From positions 3,419,001-3,483,000 of the forward strand of contig NC_009675.1 in NCBI RefSeq assembly GCF_000017505.1: DNA of 64,000 bases, given 5' to 3'. This DNA comes from Anaeromyxobacter sp. Fw109-5. GTDB taxonomy: Bacteria > Myxococcota > Myxococcia > Myxococcales > Anaeromyxobacteraceae. The position numbers were made by a program, and so were the translations under genes. The notes beneath the pieces were generated by a model. The model was not told the origin of the DNA, ran no database searches, and saw nothing but the letters and a program-made list of their open reading frames with translations. Positions 8,257 to 18,416 of this stretch are shown one piece after another. Positions within the stretch are counted from its first letter, which is position 1. The number at the start of each line of letters is the position of its first letter.

Positions 8257-9012
8257 GTGAACCTGCTCCTCGTCGAGGCCTCGGAGCTCGCGCCCGATGG
8301 CACCGCCCGGCTCGCCGGGCGACGCGCGATGCACGTCCACGGGGTGCTGCGCGCCTCGGCGGGGGACCGGATCCAGGCGGGCGTGATCGGCGGCCGGATG
8401 GGCGAGGCCGAGGTGCTCTCCGCGAGCGAGGGCGAGGTCGTGATCGCGCCGCGGCTCGAGCACCCTCCTCCGCCGCCCTCGCCCGTCGCGCTGCTCGCCG
8501 CGCTGCCCCGGCCGAAGATCCTCCGGCGCGTGCTGCAGGCGGTCGCGTCCATGGGCGTGAAGCGGCTGGTGCTGCTCGGCAGCTACCGCGTGGAGAAGAG
8601 CTATTTCGGCACGCCGTTCCTGGATCCCGCCGCGATCCGGGCGGAGCTCGTCCTCGGGCTCGAGCAGGGTCGTGACACCGTGCTGCCGGAGGTCTCGGTG
8701 CGCCGCTTCTTCAAGCCGTTCGTGGAGGACGAGCTGGACGAGACCTTCCCGACGCGCGCGCGGCTCCTCGCCCACCCGTCCGGGAGCGATCCGCTCGAGG
8801 CGCTCGCGCCCGGCGCGGAGCGGGCGTGCCTCGCCATCGGTCCGGAGGGCGGGTGGACGCCCTACGAGGCGGCCGCGCTGTGCGCGCGCGGCTTCACGCC
8901 GTTCTCGCTCGGGCCGCGGGTGCTCCGCGTGGACGCGGCGGTGCCGTACGCGGTGGGCCAGGTGGAGCTCTGGCTGCGCCGCGCGGGCGCCGCTCCGCCG
9001 CCCCTCCGCTGA
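8257..9012 (+). CDS. rsmE: 16S rRNA m3U1498 methyltransferase RsmE
   Basis: Cytoplasmic SPOUT-class methyltransferase that methylates N3 of U1498 in 16S rRNA. At 251 aa it matches the family length. An N-terminal PUA-like domain (about 1-70) is followed by the knotted catalytic domain, with PRPKILRRVLQAVASMGV, the SAM loop AIGPEGGWTPYE and the C-terminal SLGPRVLRVDAAV. The last motif is usually LRTETA; here it reads LRVDAA, a mild divergence. The start is a GTG at 8257. It is the only member of this family in the window. Confidence 0.88.
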   Translation: MNLLLVEASELAPDGTARLAGRRAMHVHGVLRASAGDRIQAGVIGGRMGEAEVLSASEGEVVIAPRLEHPPPPPSPVALLAALPRPKILRRVLQAVASMGVKRLVLLGSYRVEKSYFGTPFLDPAAIRAELVLGLEQGRDTVLPEVSVRRFFKPFVEDELDETFPTRARLLAHPSGSDPLEALAPGAERACLAIGPEGGWTPYEAAALCARGFTPFSLGPRVLRVDAAVPYAVGQVELWLRRAGAAPPPLR

Positions 9013-9164
9013 GCGGCCCGGGCGCGTCGACCCGGGCGGGAACGCACCTTCCGCGGTGGCGACCTGCGGCGTGCACCCCATCACGGTTGGGCCTCTCCCG
9101 ACCCGTGGTGTATCTGTACTCGACACTCTCGCCCCGCCGCACCGCCGGCTCACGAGGTCTCGAC

Positions 9165-10343
9165 ATGAACGTTCCGGAGCTCTCCCCTCCCGCCCGCCTC
9201 CTCCTCGGCCCCGGCCCGAGCCCCGTCCACCCGCGCGTGCTCCGCGCGATGTCGACGCCGCTCCTCGGGCACCTCGACCCGAAGTTCCTCGAGATCATGA
9301 ACGAGGTGCAGGCGCAGCTCCGCGGCGTCTTCCGCACCGAGAACCCGTTCACGATCGCCGTGTCGGGCACCGGGTCCGCCGGGATGGAGGCCGCGCTCGT
9401 CAACGTCGTGGAGCCGGGCGACACCGTCGTGGTCGTCGCGGCGGGCGTCTTCGGCAACCGCATGGCCGACATCGTCGGCCGCTGCGGCGCGAAGCTCGTG
9501 AAGATCGAGATCCCCTGGGGCGAGACCTGCGATCTCGGCCGCATCGAGGAGGCGCTGAAGGCGGAGCGCGTGAAGGCCGTGGGCCTCGTGCACGCCGAGA
9601 CCTCCACCGGCGCGCACCAGCCGCTCGAGGGGCTCGGCAAGCTCTGCCACGCTCACGGCGCGCTCCTCGTGGCGGACACGGTCACGTCGCTGGGCGGCGT
9701 CCCCGTCGAGGTCGACGCGTGGGGGATCGACGCCTGCTACTCGGGCACGCAGAAGTGCCTGTCCTGCCCGCCGGGCCTCGCGCCGCTCACCCTCTCCGCG
9801 CGCGCGCTCGACGTGGTCCGCGCGCGCAAGACGAAGGTGCAGAGCTGGTACCTCGACGCCTCGATGATCGCGGACTACTGGGCGGAGGGGAAGCGCGCGT
9901 ACCACCACACCGCGCCCATCAGCATGGTGTACGCGCTGCGCGAGGCGCTCCGCCTCGTGCACGAGGAGGGGCTGGAGGCCCGCTTCGCGCGCCACCGCCG
10001 CCACTCGGCCGCGCTCATGGCTGGCCTCGCCGCCCTGGGCTGTGCCCCGCAGGCGCAGGAGGGGCGGCGGCTGCCGACCCTCAACTGCGTGAAGGTGCCG
10101 GCGGGCATCGAGGAAGCGCCGGTCCGCAAGGCGCTCCTGCTGGAGCATGGCATCGAGATCGGCGGCGGCCTGGGACCGCTCGCGGGCAAGGTCTGGCGCA
10201 TCGGCCTCATGGGCGAGGGAGCGCGGCAGGAGAGCGTGCTCGTGGTGCTCGCCGCGCTCGAGCAGGCGCTCGCGAAGCAGGGCAAGGCGCCGAAGCCGGG
10301 CACCGCCACGTCTGCGGCCCTCGAGGTGTACGCGCGCGGGTAG
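9165..10343 (+). CDS. Class V aminotransferase (alanine-glyoxylate / serine-pyruvate type)
   Basis: Pyridoxal-phosphate enzyme of 392 aa, the normal length for alanine-glyoxylate/serine-pyruvate transaminases. The N-terminal LLGPGPSPVHPRVL is the family entry motif. GTGSAGMEAALVN binds phosphate, VADTVTSLGG carries the cofactor Asp, and Lys197 in GTQKCLSCPPG is the expected Schiff-base lysine. The start is the ATG at 9165; the frame is open further upstream, but that part overlaps rsmE. With a glyoxylate-cycle enzyme encoded about 8 kb away, glyoxylate is a plausible amino acceptor, though the exact substrate pair is not fixed by sequence. Confidence 0.88.
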   Translation: MNVPELSPPARLLLGPGPSPVHPRVLRAMSTPLLGHLDPKFLEIMNEVQAQLRGVFRTENPFTIAVSGTGSAGMEAALVNVVEPGDTVVVVAAGVFGNRMADIVGRCGAKLVKIEIPWGETCDLGRIEEALKAERVKAVGLVHAETSTGAHQPLEGLGKLCHAHGALLVADTVTSLGGVPVEVDAWGIDACYSGTQKCLSCPPGLAPLTLSARALDVVRARKTKVQSWYLDASMIADYWAEGKRAYHHTAPISMVYALREALRLVHEEGLEARFARHRRHSAALMAGLAALGCAPQAQEGRRLPTLNCVKVPAGIEEAPVRKALLLEHGIEIGGGLGPLAGKVWRIGLMGEGARQESVLVVLAALEQALAKQGKAPKPGTATSAALEVYARG

Positions 10344-10925
10344 CGCCGCCACGGGTCGCCCGACGCCGTGGTCGTCGTTCCGCTCGTCGCGTCGACGGCG
10401 CAGGCGCACCCGGGTCGGGCGGTCGGGGTCGCGGTCGCGGCCGGGGTGGTCGCGGTCGCGGTCGCGGTCCGTCGCGGACGGGGTCGCGGTCGGGGTCGGG
10501 GTCGCGTCGACGTTGCGCGCGGGATGAGCGGCTTCGATCCCGCCCCGCGCATCGTCCCCCCTCGCGCGTAACCCCAACGACCGCTCCCCCGCTCGCTCCC
10601 CTTCCGGCCCACCGTGCTTCCGCCCTCGGTGCGCCTCGTGGGGCATCCGGGCGGGCAGCCGCCCAGGGGTGGTCCCACCGGGCGGGCGCCCCCGCGCGCG
10701 ACCGCACAGGCGCATCGCCGCGTTCTCTCGCAGCGTTTTCCTCGGCGCGGCCCGGAACGTCGGGGGCGAGCTCGGGACCGAGCGCTCGCTCTCCGTGTGC
10801 CCCAGTCTCGCCGCCCGTACGCCTCTCCCCCGAGCCCCTCCAGGCTCGCCCCGCCGGGTTCGCTTCCGGGGCTCGCTTGCCCTCCATAGGTTCGCCGACG
10901 AGTGGGAAACGGAGGCATCTCGAAC
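10344..10925. other. Gene-free interval with hexanucleotide tract
   Basis: No credible gene in 582 bases. The first part holds a GGTCGG/GGTCGC tract (10412-10510). The remainder is ordinary high-GC spacer leading to the membrane protein start at 10926, with GGAGG at 10911-10915. Open frames here are Arg/Pro-rich and show no family resemblance. Confidence 0.7.
10412..10510. repeat. Degenerate GGTCGG/GGTCGC hexanucleotide tract
   Basis: About 15 imperfect copies of a six-base unit with the constant core GGTCG followed by G or C. This is the same core as the tracts at 2360, 16747 and 60530, but here the variable base is G or C instead of A. Confidence 0.8.
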
Positions 10926-12359
10926 ATGCACGTCGGTGACGACACCGTTGGCCTCGTGGCCGAGTTCAAGCGTCGGAAGGGGCCGGCGTGGCGGCGCGCG
11001 CTGGACCTCCTCACCGAGGCCTCGCAGCGCCGCTCCGCGGAGCGCGAGGCGACGAGGCGTCCCCGGCCGCTGCCGGAGGTCAGGGTGGCCCGCTCGCGGC
11101 TCGACGCCGCGATCGAGGCGCGCGTCGCGGTGCGCGCCGGCGTCCGGCTCGAGGACTTCCTGCGCAACCGGCTCGCCAAGTACGCGGCCCGGCTCCCCGT
11201 CACGCTCGAGGACCTGCCGGTGGTGATCGACATCGACGGAGGCGAGCCGGTGGTCCGCGCCCGCCCCTCGGCGACGCCGGTCCCCGCCACCTACGCCGCC
11301 TCGTACGCGACGTACGCGGCGCCGGCCCGGATGGACGAGCAGGCGCGCTGGATGAAGTCGCTGGTGGAGCGCGAGGGGCCCTTCGCCGCGCAGGAGATCC
11401 GCGAGGCCGAGGCCGAGGTCGCGGCGCTCGACGGCCGCGTGGCCGCCGCCCGCGAGCGGGCCGAGCAGCTCGCGCGCTCCCTCGCCGACGATCTCGCCGC
11501 CGGCAAGGTGCCGGGCCCGGTCGCCGTGGACGCGACGCCCGAGCAGCTCGGGCGCCCGCCGGTCGCCTCTCCCGTGCCGGAGGTGGCCCTGCGCGGCTTC
11601 GTCCTCGCGCTGGTCGTCGCGGAGGCCTTCTTCTTCTCCGGCCCGATCCTCGCCGCCCAGGGGGTGGACCCGACCTACATCGTCGAGGCCTTGAGGGGCT
11701 CGCCGGTGCCGGTCGGCATGGCGGTCGTCTTCGCGCTCGGCGCCGCCGCCGCGGTGTTCGCGTTCGCGTCGGTCGCGCTCGAGCGCGCGGCCCAGCTCGA
11801 CGCCGCGGCCGACGGCGGGCGCCGCCGGGGCCTGGGCGGCAGCGCCGCGCTCTTCGCCGCGCTCCTCGCCGGCGGCGTCGTCGCCGCCGCGACCGCGCCG
11901 AATCGGCTCGCCCACGTCGCCCTGCTCGCCCTCGTCCCCTTCGCCGGCGCGCTCCTGCTGCGCGCCGCCGCGCGGCTCCAGACCAAGCGCGACGCCGCGC
12001 TCGAGGCGGCCCTCGCGTGGGATCGCGTGCTCGCCCGCGACGTGTCCGAGCGTGCCCGCCGCGGCGAGATCGTCGACCAGGCCCGCGCGGAAGTGGAGCG
12101 CCTCGAGACCGAGCGCGCGGAGGCGCGCCGCCGCGTGCGGCTCCTAGAGCAGCGTGCCGTGTCCGCGGAGCGCGCCTCGGCCGAGCGCGGCAAGCTCGAG
12201 TCCCGGCGCCTCGACCGCCTCGCCGAGTCGCTCGCCGGTGCGCTCGAGCTCGACCGCTACGCCTTCCTCCGCCTCACCACGGAGGCGACCCACGACGCCC
12301 TCGTCCGGCCCGTCCGGCGCCTCGAGCGGTCCTCCGAGCGGCTGGGCGTCGCGGGATGA
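10926..12359 (+). CDS. Coiled-coil membrane protein of unknown function
   Basis: Unrecognised protein of 477 aa. Residues 1 to about 110 are soluble and charged. About 140-190 form an Ala/Glu/Arg-rich coiled coil. Roughly 205-345 contain four hydrophobic helices in two pairs (the first around EVALRGFVLALVVAEAFFF). A second long Arg/Glu-rich coiled coil fills 350-430. The start ATG at 10926 follows GGAGG with ten bases spacing. A soluble-helix, membrane, soluble-helix plan suggests a scaffold or envelope organiser, but no function can be claimed. It converges with the ABC exporter operon only six bases further on. Confidence 0.7.
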   Translation: MHVGDDTVGLVAEFKRRKGPAWRRALDLLTEASQRRSAEREATRRPRPLPEVRVARSRLDAAIEARVAVRAGVRLEDFLRNRLAKYAARLPVTLEDLPVVIDIDGGEPVVRARPSATPVPATYAASYATYAAPARMDEQARWMKSLVEREGPFAAQEIREAEAEVAALDGRVAAARERAEQLARSLADDLAAGKVPGPVAVDATPEQLGRPPVASPVPEVALRGFVLALVVAEAFFFSGPILAAQGVDPTYIVEALRGSPVPVGMAVVFALGAAAAVFAFASVALERAAQLDAAADGGRRRGLGGSAALFAALLAGGVVAAATAPNRLAHVALLALVPFAGALLLRAAARLQTKRDAALEAALAWDRVLARDVSERARRGEIVDQARAEVERLETERAEARRRVRLLEQRAVSAERASAERGKLESRRLDRLAESLAGALELDRYAFLRLTTEATHDALVRPVRRLERSSERLGVAG

Positions 12360-12365
12360 CGGTGG

Positions 12366-13547
12366 TCACCGCGCCCTGACGCGCGTGCCGCCGGCGAGCG
12401 CGTCGGTCGGGTGCAGCACGACGCGGTCGCCCTCCGCGAGGCCCGACGCGATCGCCGCGTGGGATTCGCCCTGCTCCGCGATCGTCACCTCGCGGAGCCG
12501 GGCGCGCCCGCCCTCGACGGCGAAGGTGGCCCACCGGTCGCCCTTGCGGAAGAGCGCCGACGCCGGCACGAGGAGGGCGTCGTCGCGGGCGGCGACCACC
12601 ACGCGCGCCTCGAGCGAGAACCCGTCCCCGAGCCGCTTCCAGCCCTCCCCCACCGGATCCACGATCGCGAGGACGCGCTGCTCCTCCACGCCGAGCGCCG
12701 AGACCTTCGTGAAGGCAGCCGGCTCCACGCGGCGCACGCGCCCGGCGAGCGTGCCAGGACCACCCCAGCGAACGATCTCCACCGGCGCGCCCGGCGAGAC
12801 GCGCACCGCCTGCGTCGTGAGGAGCTCCACCTCCACCTCCAGCGCGCAGCAGTCGCCGATCTCCAGGATGGGCGTTCCCGCGGCGATGGGCCCCTCGCTC
12901 TCGCGGAGCACCGCGAGCACCCGTCCCGAGGCGGGGGCGCGGAGCGGGACGCGCTCTCCCCCTCGCGCCGACGCGCCCGCCAGGGCGGCCCGCGCCGCCT
13001 CCACCTCGGCTGCCGCCCGGCGGACGGCGTGCTCCGCCCTGCCGGCCTCCTGCGCCCCGGCCTGCGCGGCCGACTCGGCGGTCTCCACGCTGGACGCGGA
13101 CGCCGAGCCGCCCGAGGCGAGCGCCCGGACGCGCGCGAGGTCCCGGCCGGCCTGCGCGGCCTCGACCCCGGCCCGGTCCGCCGCGGCGCGCACCTCCTCC
13201 TGCGCCGCGCGCGCGACTCGCAGCCGCGCCTGCAGCTCCGCGCGGGTGCGCGCGTCGAGCGGCGCCGACGCGGCGGGGGTCACGACCGCCACCACCGCCC
13301 CCGCCTCGGCCTCATCCCCGGGCCGGAGCGCGACCCGCTCGAGGTGCCCCGAGACCGGCGCCGAGACGACGAAGCGCTCGCGCACGCGCGTCTTGCCGGT
13401 GCCGTCGACGGTCTCGCGGATGGGGCCGCGCGCGACGGTGCCCACCTCCACGGGCACGCGCCCGGGCCGGAGCGCGAGCGCGACCGCGCCCGCGAGCGCG
13501 GCGGCGGCCAGGGTGAGGAGCGCGGCGCGGGTCGGGCGGACGGCCAT
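12366..13547 (-). CDS. HlyD-type periplasmic adaptor of an ABC exporter
   Basis: Membrane-fusion protein of 393 aa. It has one N-terminal membrane anchor (about residues 8-27). A split lipoyl/barrel region starts at RFVVSAPVSGHLERV. A long Ala/Glu/Arg helical hairpin covers about 95-190. The second lipoyl half contains VPLRAPASGRVLAVL, followed by beta-barrel segments. It would bridge the inner-membrane ABC transporter to an outer-membrane channel. It is the last gene of a three-gene minus-strand operon: its ATG lies two bases after the permease stop. No TolC-like gene is adjacent. The substrate is unknown. Confidence 0.85.
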   Translation of the reverse strand: MAVRPTRAALLTLAAAALAGAVALALRPGRVPVEVGTVARGPIRETVDGTGKTRVRERFVVSAPVSGHLERVALRPGDEAEAGAVVAVVTPAASAPLDARTRAELQARLRVARAAQEEVRAAADRAGVEAAQAGRDLARVRALASGGSASASSVETAESAAQAGAQEAGRAEHAVRRAAAEVEAARAALAGASARGGERVPLRAPASGRVLAVLRESEGPIAAGTPILEIGDCCALEVEVELLTTQAVRVSPGAPVEIVRWGGPGTLAGRVRRVEPAAFTKVSALGVEEQRVLAIVDPVGEGWKRLGDGFSLEARVVVAARDDALLVPASALFRKGDRWATFAVEGGRARLREVTIAEQGESHAAIASGLAEGDRVVLHPTDALAGGTRVRAR

Positions 13548-13549
13548 GC

Positions 13550-15906
13550 TCACTCCCTCGACTTCAGCACCTCGACCAGGTCGAGGCGGCGGATCCAGCG
13601 GAGCGCGACGAGCGTGACGAGGGCGGAGGCGCTCGCGACGACCAGCGCCGCCGTCGCGAAGGTGGGGCGCGCGATCGTCGTCGGCAGCCGGTAGAGGTCG
13701 GTGCTCGTCGCGCTGGCCGTGTACGCTACGAAGGCGTACGCCACGAGGAAGCCGGCCGGCACCGCCGCGGTCACGTGCAGCGCGATCTCGCCGGCCAGGA
13801 GCCGCCAGGCCTCGCCGCGCGTGAAGCCGATGACCCGGAGCGTGGCGAGCTCCCGCTCGCGCTCCGAGTACGTCACGCGCGTGGAGCTGTAGACCACGCC
13901 CGCCGCGATGGTCAGGGCGAGCACGGCGATGACGGCGAGGTAGAGGCCGAGGAGCTCGGCGATGAGCGCGCGGAACGCCGCCACCGCCGCCGCCCGCAGG
14001 GTGACGCCGGCGACGTTGGGCCGCGCGCGCAGCTCCGCCTGGACCTCCGGCAGATGGCGCGGGTCGATCGCGAGGTGCGCGCCGGAGACGAGCGCGCCCT
14101 CCCCGAGCAGCGCGCCGAGGTGGGCGCGATCGACGGTGGCCTGCACGCCCAGGTAGTCCTCGACCGTCGCCACGACCGGGAGACGGAGGCTGGGCCGGCG
14201 CCCCTCGAGCACCTCGGCCTCGAGGGCGTCGCCCGGGACGACGCCCAGGATCTCGGCGAGCTTCTTCGAGAGGACGATCCCCGCCGGCGGGACCGGCACC
14301 ACCGCCCCGTCCCCGTCCACGAGCCGCGTCAGGGCCGCGTCGCGGTCCACGCCCAGGAGCGGGGTCCGGTGGGTCCGGTGGCCGCTGCGGAGGACCGCCG
14401 CCACCGCGCGGAACGGCTCGACGCGGCGGACGCCGGGGAGCGCGCGCAGCTCCGCCTCGACGTCCCCGGCGAGCGCGTGGGTGAACGTGACGGTGCCGTC
14501 CTGCCGCTGCCCCTCGACCATGACGCGCAGGAACATGACGTCGAACGCGTCCCCCGCGAAGAAGGCGACGACGAGGATGCCGATGGCGAACGCCAGCCCC
14601 AGGGCCGAGAGGGCGGCCCGCGCCGGGCGGCGCGCGACGTCCCGCAGCACCATGCGCGCGCCGGGCGAGGCGAGCCGCGCCCCAGCGAGCCGCTCGAGGG
14701 CGCTGCGCCGGTAGGTGGGCGGCGTGGCCGGGCGCATCGCCTCGGCGGGCGGGAGCCGCACCGCGCGCCCGACCGCGCCGAGCGCGCCCGCGAGCGCCCC
14801 ACCCACCGCGAGCGCGGCCGCGAGCGCCACGACGCCCACGTCTCCCTCGAACACCAGCACCGGCAGCCGGTAGAAGTCGGCGTAGGTCCGCGCGAGGCCG
14901 TGCCCGAGGGCCGCGCCGCCGGCGGCGCCGAGCGCGGCCCCGGCGCCCGCCACGAGCGCCACGAGCTTGGCGTAGTGCAGCCCGATCTCGCCGGAGCCGT
15001 ACCCGACGGCCTTGAGCATCCCGATCTGCTGCCGCTGGGTCGCCACGAGGCGCGACATCACGAGCGAGACCAGGTAGGCAGCGACGCCCAGGAAGATGAC
15101 CGGGAGCGCCGCCGCCACCGCCTTCAGCTGCGAGATCTCGTCGGTCAGGAACCGGTGAGAGACGTGCTCGCCCCGCCCGTAGGCGCCGAGCCCGCCGTAC
15201 GGCGCGAGCACGCGGTCGACCGCGGCGACGACCGCCTCCTCCCGCGCCCCCGGCGCGAGCTGGAGCGACACCTCGTCGAAGGCGCCCTCGAGGTCGAGCG
15301 CGGCCTCCAGCGCCTCGCGCGGCAACCAGAGGATCCCGTAGTGGCGGTCGTCGGGGAACACGTCCCCCGGGCGGATGGCGTAGACCACCTCGGGCGAGAT
15401 CGCGATCCCCACGACGCGCACTCGCTGCGCCCGCCCGTTCACCACGAGGTCGAGCACCGCGCCCGGGGCCAGCGCGTTCGCCTTCGCGAAGCCCTCCGAC
15501 GCGAGCGCCTCGTCGAGGGCGCCGGGCGCGAGCGCGCGCCCCGCGCGCAGGTAGGGCACGTTGAGCTGCGGCTCGCCGGGCGGGAGGGACAGGACGCGCG
15601 CGGTGGCGGGCTCGCCGGAGCCCGGCACCGTCACCGTGGCACCGCCCACGACGCGGGTCTCGAGCGTCGCCACCCCCGGCAGCTCCGCGAGGCGCTCGCG
15701 CACCGGCTCCGGGACGCGCCGCGCCTCGGCGAACACCTGCGCGAAGCGGTGCGTGTCGTAGTAGCGGGCCCGGCTGCGCTCGAGCGCGCGGTACGTCGCG
15801 ACCGAGCCGACGAGCAGCGCCACGGCGCACGCGACCAGGGCGGCGATGGCGACCGCCTGCAGCGCGAGGCGCCGCAGGTCGCGGAGCAGCTTGCGATCGA
15901 GGGCCC

Positions 15907-15910
<4 letters not shown>
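13550..15910 (-). CDS. ABC transporter permease with two FtsX domains
   Basis: Inner-membrane permease of 786 aa. A helix near residues 20-40 precedes a large periplasmic domain (about 45-270). Three to four helices with the FtsX loop ([19 protein letters not shown]) follow. A second periplasmic domain starts after a helix near 440. A final FtsX set follows, with [20 protein letters not shown], ending EVLKSRE. The size and duplicated plan resemble YbbP/LolC-E-type mechanotransducing permeases that work on lipids or exported molecules and do not import solutes. The GTG start overlaps the ATPase stop as GTGA, so translation is probably coupled. Confidence 0.87.
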
Positions 15911-16623
<713 letters not shown>

Positions 16624-16746
16624 GGCCCCTCGCCACCTCGATGCTCCGCCCCGCCCGCGCACGCGTCAATGCGCGCAGCAGCGCGGACCTGGGTGGGGCA
16701 CGGAGGAGAGGGAGCGGGCGGGCGCGGCCGCGATCGCGCCCAGCGC

Positions 16747-16765
16747 GGTCGAGGTCGAGGTCGGG
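16747..16765. repeat. Very short GGTCGA tract
   Basis: Three copies of the GGTCG-core hexamer in the gap between the ABC ATPase gene and the regulator stop. It is the smallest member of the tract family seen at 2360, 10412 and 60530. Confidence 0.6.
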
Positions 16766-16789
16766 ACTTCGCCGTCGAGGGTGCAGCCC

Positions 16790-18220
16790 CTACGGCCCCC
16801 GCACCGGCGCGTAGAACGACACGCCGCGGACGTTGGCGTTCACGTTCAGCGGATGCTGCAGGGGCGGGAAGGCGCGCTGCTCGCAGTCCATCCGCTCGCA
16901 GAGGCGGCACGTGACGCCCACGGGCACCACCGCCTCGCGGCTCTCGAGGTCGACCCCGTCGGCGTAGACGAGCTCCTTCGCCCGCGACGCCTCGCACCCG
17001 ATGGCGAGCGCCAGCACCGAGCGGGGGGCGTGGTACCCCGCGCCCTCGCGGTTCACCGTGCGCGCGACCCAGAAGAACGTCGCCCCGTCGGGCATCCGCG
17101 AGAGCTGGGTGCGGAAGAGGCCCGGGGTGGTGAAGGCCTCGAACACGTTCCAGCGCGGGCAGGCGCCGGAGAAGCGCGCGAAGCGCAGGCCGGAGGCGCT
17201 GAAGCGCTTCGAGATGTTGCCGGCGATGTCGACGCGCACGAGGTGCAGCGGCACGCCCTCCGCGCCCGGGCGGCGCAGGGTGGTGAGGCGGTGGCAGGTC
17301 TGCTCGAAGCTCGTCCGGAAGCGGTGGCCGAGCAGGTCGATGTCGTAGCGCTCCGAGCGCGCCGCCTCGAGGAACGGGCCGTAGGGCATGAGCACGGCGG
17401 CGGCGAAGTAGTTGGCGAGCGCGACCCGGGCGAGGGCGCGCGACGACTCGCTCGTGAGGTGCCGGTCCGCGGCGATGCGGTCGAGCACGCCCGCCATGGT
17501 GAGCAGGCCGATCTGGTAGGCGAGCTGGAAGTTCCGGCTGCCGCGGCGGAGCACCTCCGACAGGGAGAGCACCTTCGACTCCTCGTCGTAGCGGCGCACC
17601 GCCCCCTGCAGCTCCGCGGCGCGCACGACGCGGACCTGCACGCCCAGCTCCGCCAGGTAGCGCACCAGCCCCGCGTAGAGATCGTCGCGATCGATGCGCG
17701 CCTCCCGCCAGATCGCCTCCGCCCCCTCCTCCAGCTCGGCGAAGTGGTTCATGTGGCGCTGGACGAGCTCCGAGACCTCCTCGGTGGGCAGGTGGGAGGA
17801 GTCGAACCCGGACAGATCGCCGTCCGAGAGGGTCGCCGCGAGGGTGTCCGCCGCCTCGCGCGCGGCGCGGTAGGCCTGGTACAGCGTGAGGACGGCGCGC
17901 CCGGCGTTCGGCGTCGCGGCGCAGAGGTCGTGCACCTCCGCGTTGGTCACGTCGTGCGCGTCGAAGATGGGATCGCCGAAGACCTCCATGAGATCGGCCA
18001 CGCTCCGGGCGTGGTTCTCCGCGGAGAGCGCCTTGAGGTCGAGGTCGAGGATGTCGGCGAGCTTGATGAGGAGCGGGGCGGACAGGCTGCGCCGGTTGTG
18101 CTCGATGAGGTTCAGGTAGCTCGCCGAGATGCCGAGCCGCTCCGCGAGGTGCGCCTGGGTCAGGCCGCGCTGTCGTCGAAGCGAGCGAACCTTGGCTCCG
18201 AGGTGGGCCGCATCCCGCAT
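16790..18220 (-). CDS. RamB/ScfR-type XRE regulator of acyl/acetate metabolism
   Basis: Transcription factor of 476 aa. Residues 8-62 are an XRE helix-turn-helix (GLTQAHLAERLGISASYLNLIE). The middle (about 150-300) resembles the IrrE/ImmA-like domain. The C-terminal third is the DUF2083 type, ending with a cysteine cluster (CRLCERMDC, near residue 440). Family members include RamB, which controls glyoxylate-cycle genes, and MccR/PrpC-type regulators of propionate metabolism; they sense short-chain acyl-CoA levels. Here the gene diverges from the malate synthase-isocitrate lyase fusion, making that gene its likely target. AAGGAGG precedes the ATG. Confidence 0.87.
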   Translation of the reverse strand: MRDAAHLGAKVRSLRRQRGLTQAHLAERLGISASYLNLIEHNRRSLSAPLLIKLADILDLDLKALSAENHARSVADLMEVFGDPIFDAHDVTNAEVHDLCAATPNAGRAVLTLYQAYRAAREAADTLAATLSDGDLSGFDSSHLPTEEVSELVQRHMNHFAELEEGAEAIWREARIDRDDLYAGLVRYLAELGVQVRVVRAAELQGAVRRYDEESKVLSLSEVLRRGSRNFQLAYQIGLLTMAGVLDRIAADRHLTSESSRALARVALANYFAAAVLMPYGPFLEAARSERYDIDLLGHRFRTSFEQTCHRLTTLRRPGAEGVPLHLVRVDIAGNISKRFSASGLRFARFSGACPRWNVFEAFTTPGLFRTQLSRMPDGATFFWVARTVNREGAGYHAPRSVLALAIGCEASRAKELVYADGVDLESREAVVPVGVTCRLCERMDCEQRAFPPLQHPLNVNANVRGVSFYAPVRGP

Positions 18221-18317
18221 GGAGCGCCTCCTTCAGGTCGGGACAGGCCGGGCTCCCAATCGCCAACCTGTTGACGCACCCCGACATTTTCAACATCCAC
18301 CGTGTGACAGGTGCGCT

Positions 18318-18349
18318 TTACACGCGTTGGGCAGCTTAACGGCGTGTAA
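18318..18349. promoter_or_regulatory. Long inverted repeat, candidate regulator operator
   Basis: TTACACGC (18318-18325) is matched by GCGTGTAA (18342-18349). The arms extend inward as CGTT and AACG with one extra base, giving nearly 11-bp arms around a nine-base centre. A related half-site (GTGTGA) lies at 18302. It is placed between the divergent regulator and glyoxylate-cycle genes, as expected for an operator of the RamB/ScfR-type protein. That assignment is inference. Confidence 0.55.
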
Positions 18350-18367
18350 TCCCTGGAGGTATTGACC

Positions 18368-18381
18368 TTGATCCAAATCAC
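18368..18381 (+). promoter_or_regulatory. FNR-like box upstream of the glyoxylate-cycle fusion
   Basis: TTGATCCAAATCAC matches the FNR/Dnr consensus TTGAT-N4-ATCAA at nine of ten defined bases. It is 35 bases before the start codon. Its position near or within the promoter could allow either repression or activation by an oxygen- or redox-responsive Crp/FNR protein. No such regulator gene is in the window. Confidence 0.45.
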
Positions 18382-18416
18382 GACAACCTTTCTGGCGAAC
18401 TGGAGGACACCGCACG

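Noticed and set aside
3711-8675. A 1654-codon plus-strand open frame
   Set aside because: It runs across several real genes on both strands, is dominated by Arg/Ala/Pro and has no family motif. It is a high-GC frame artefact.
12366-15830. A single 1154-codon minus-strand protein ending in the HlyD adaptor
   Set aside because: Its first two thirds are out of frame with the FtsX-type permease; the real adaptor starts at 13547.
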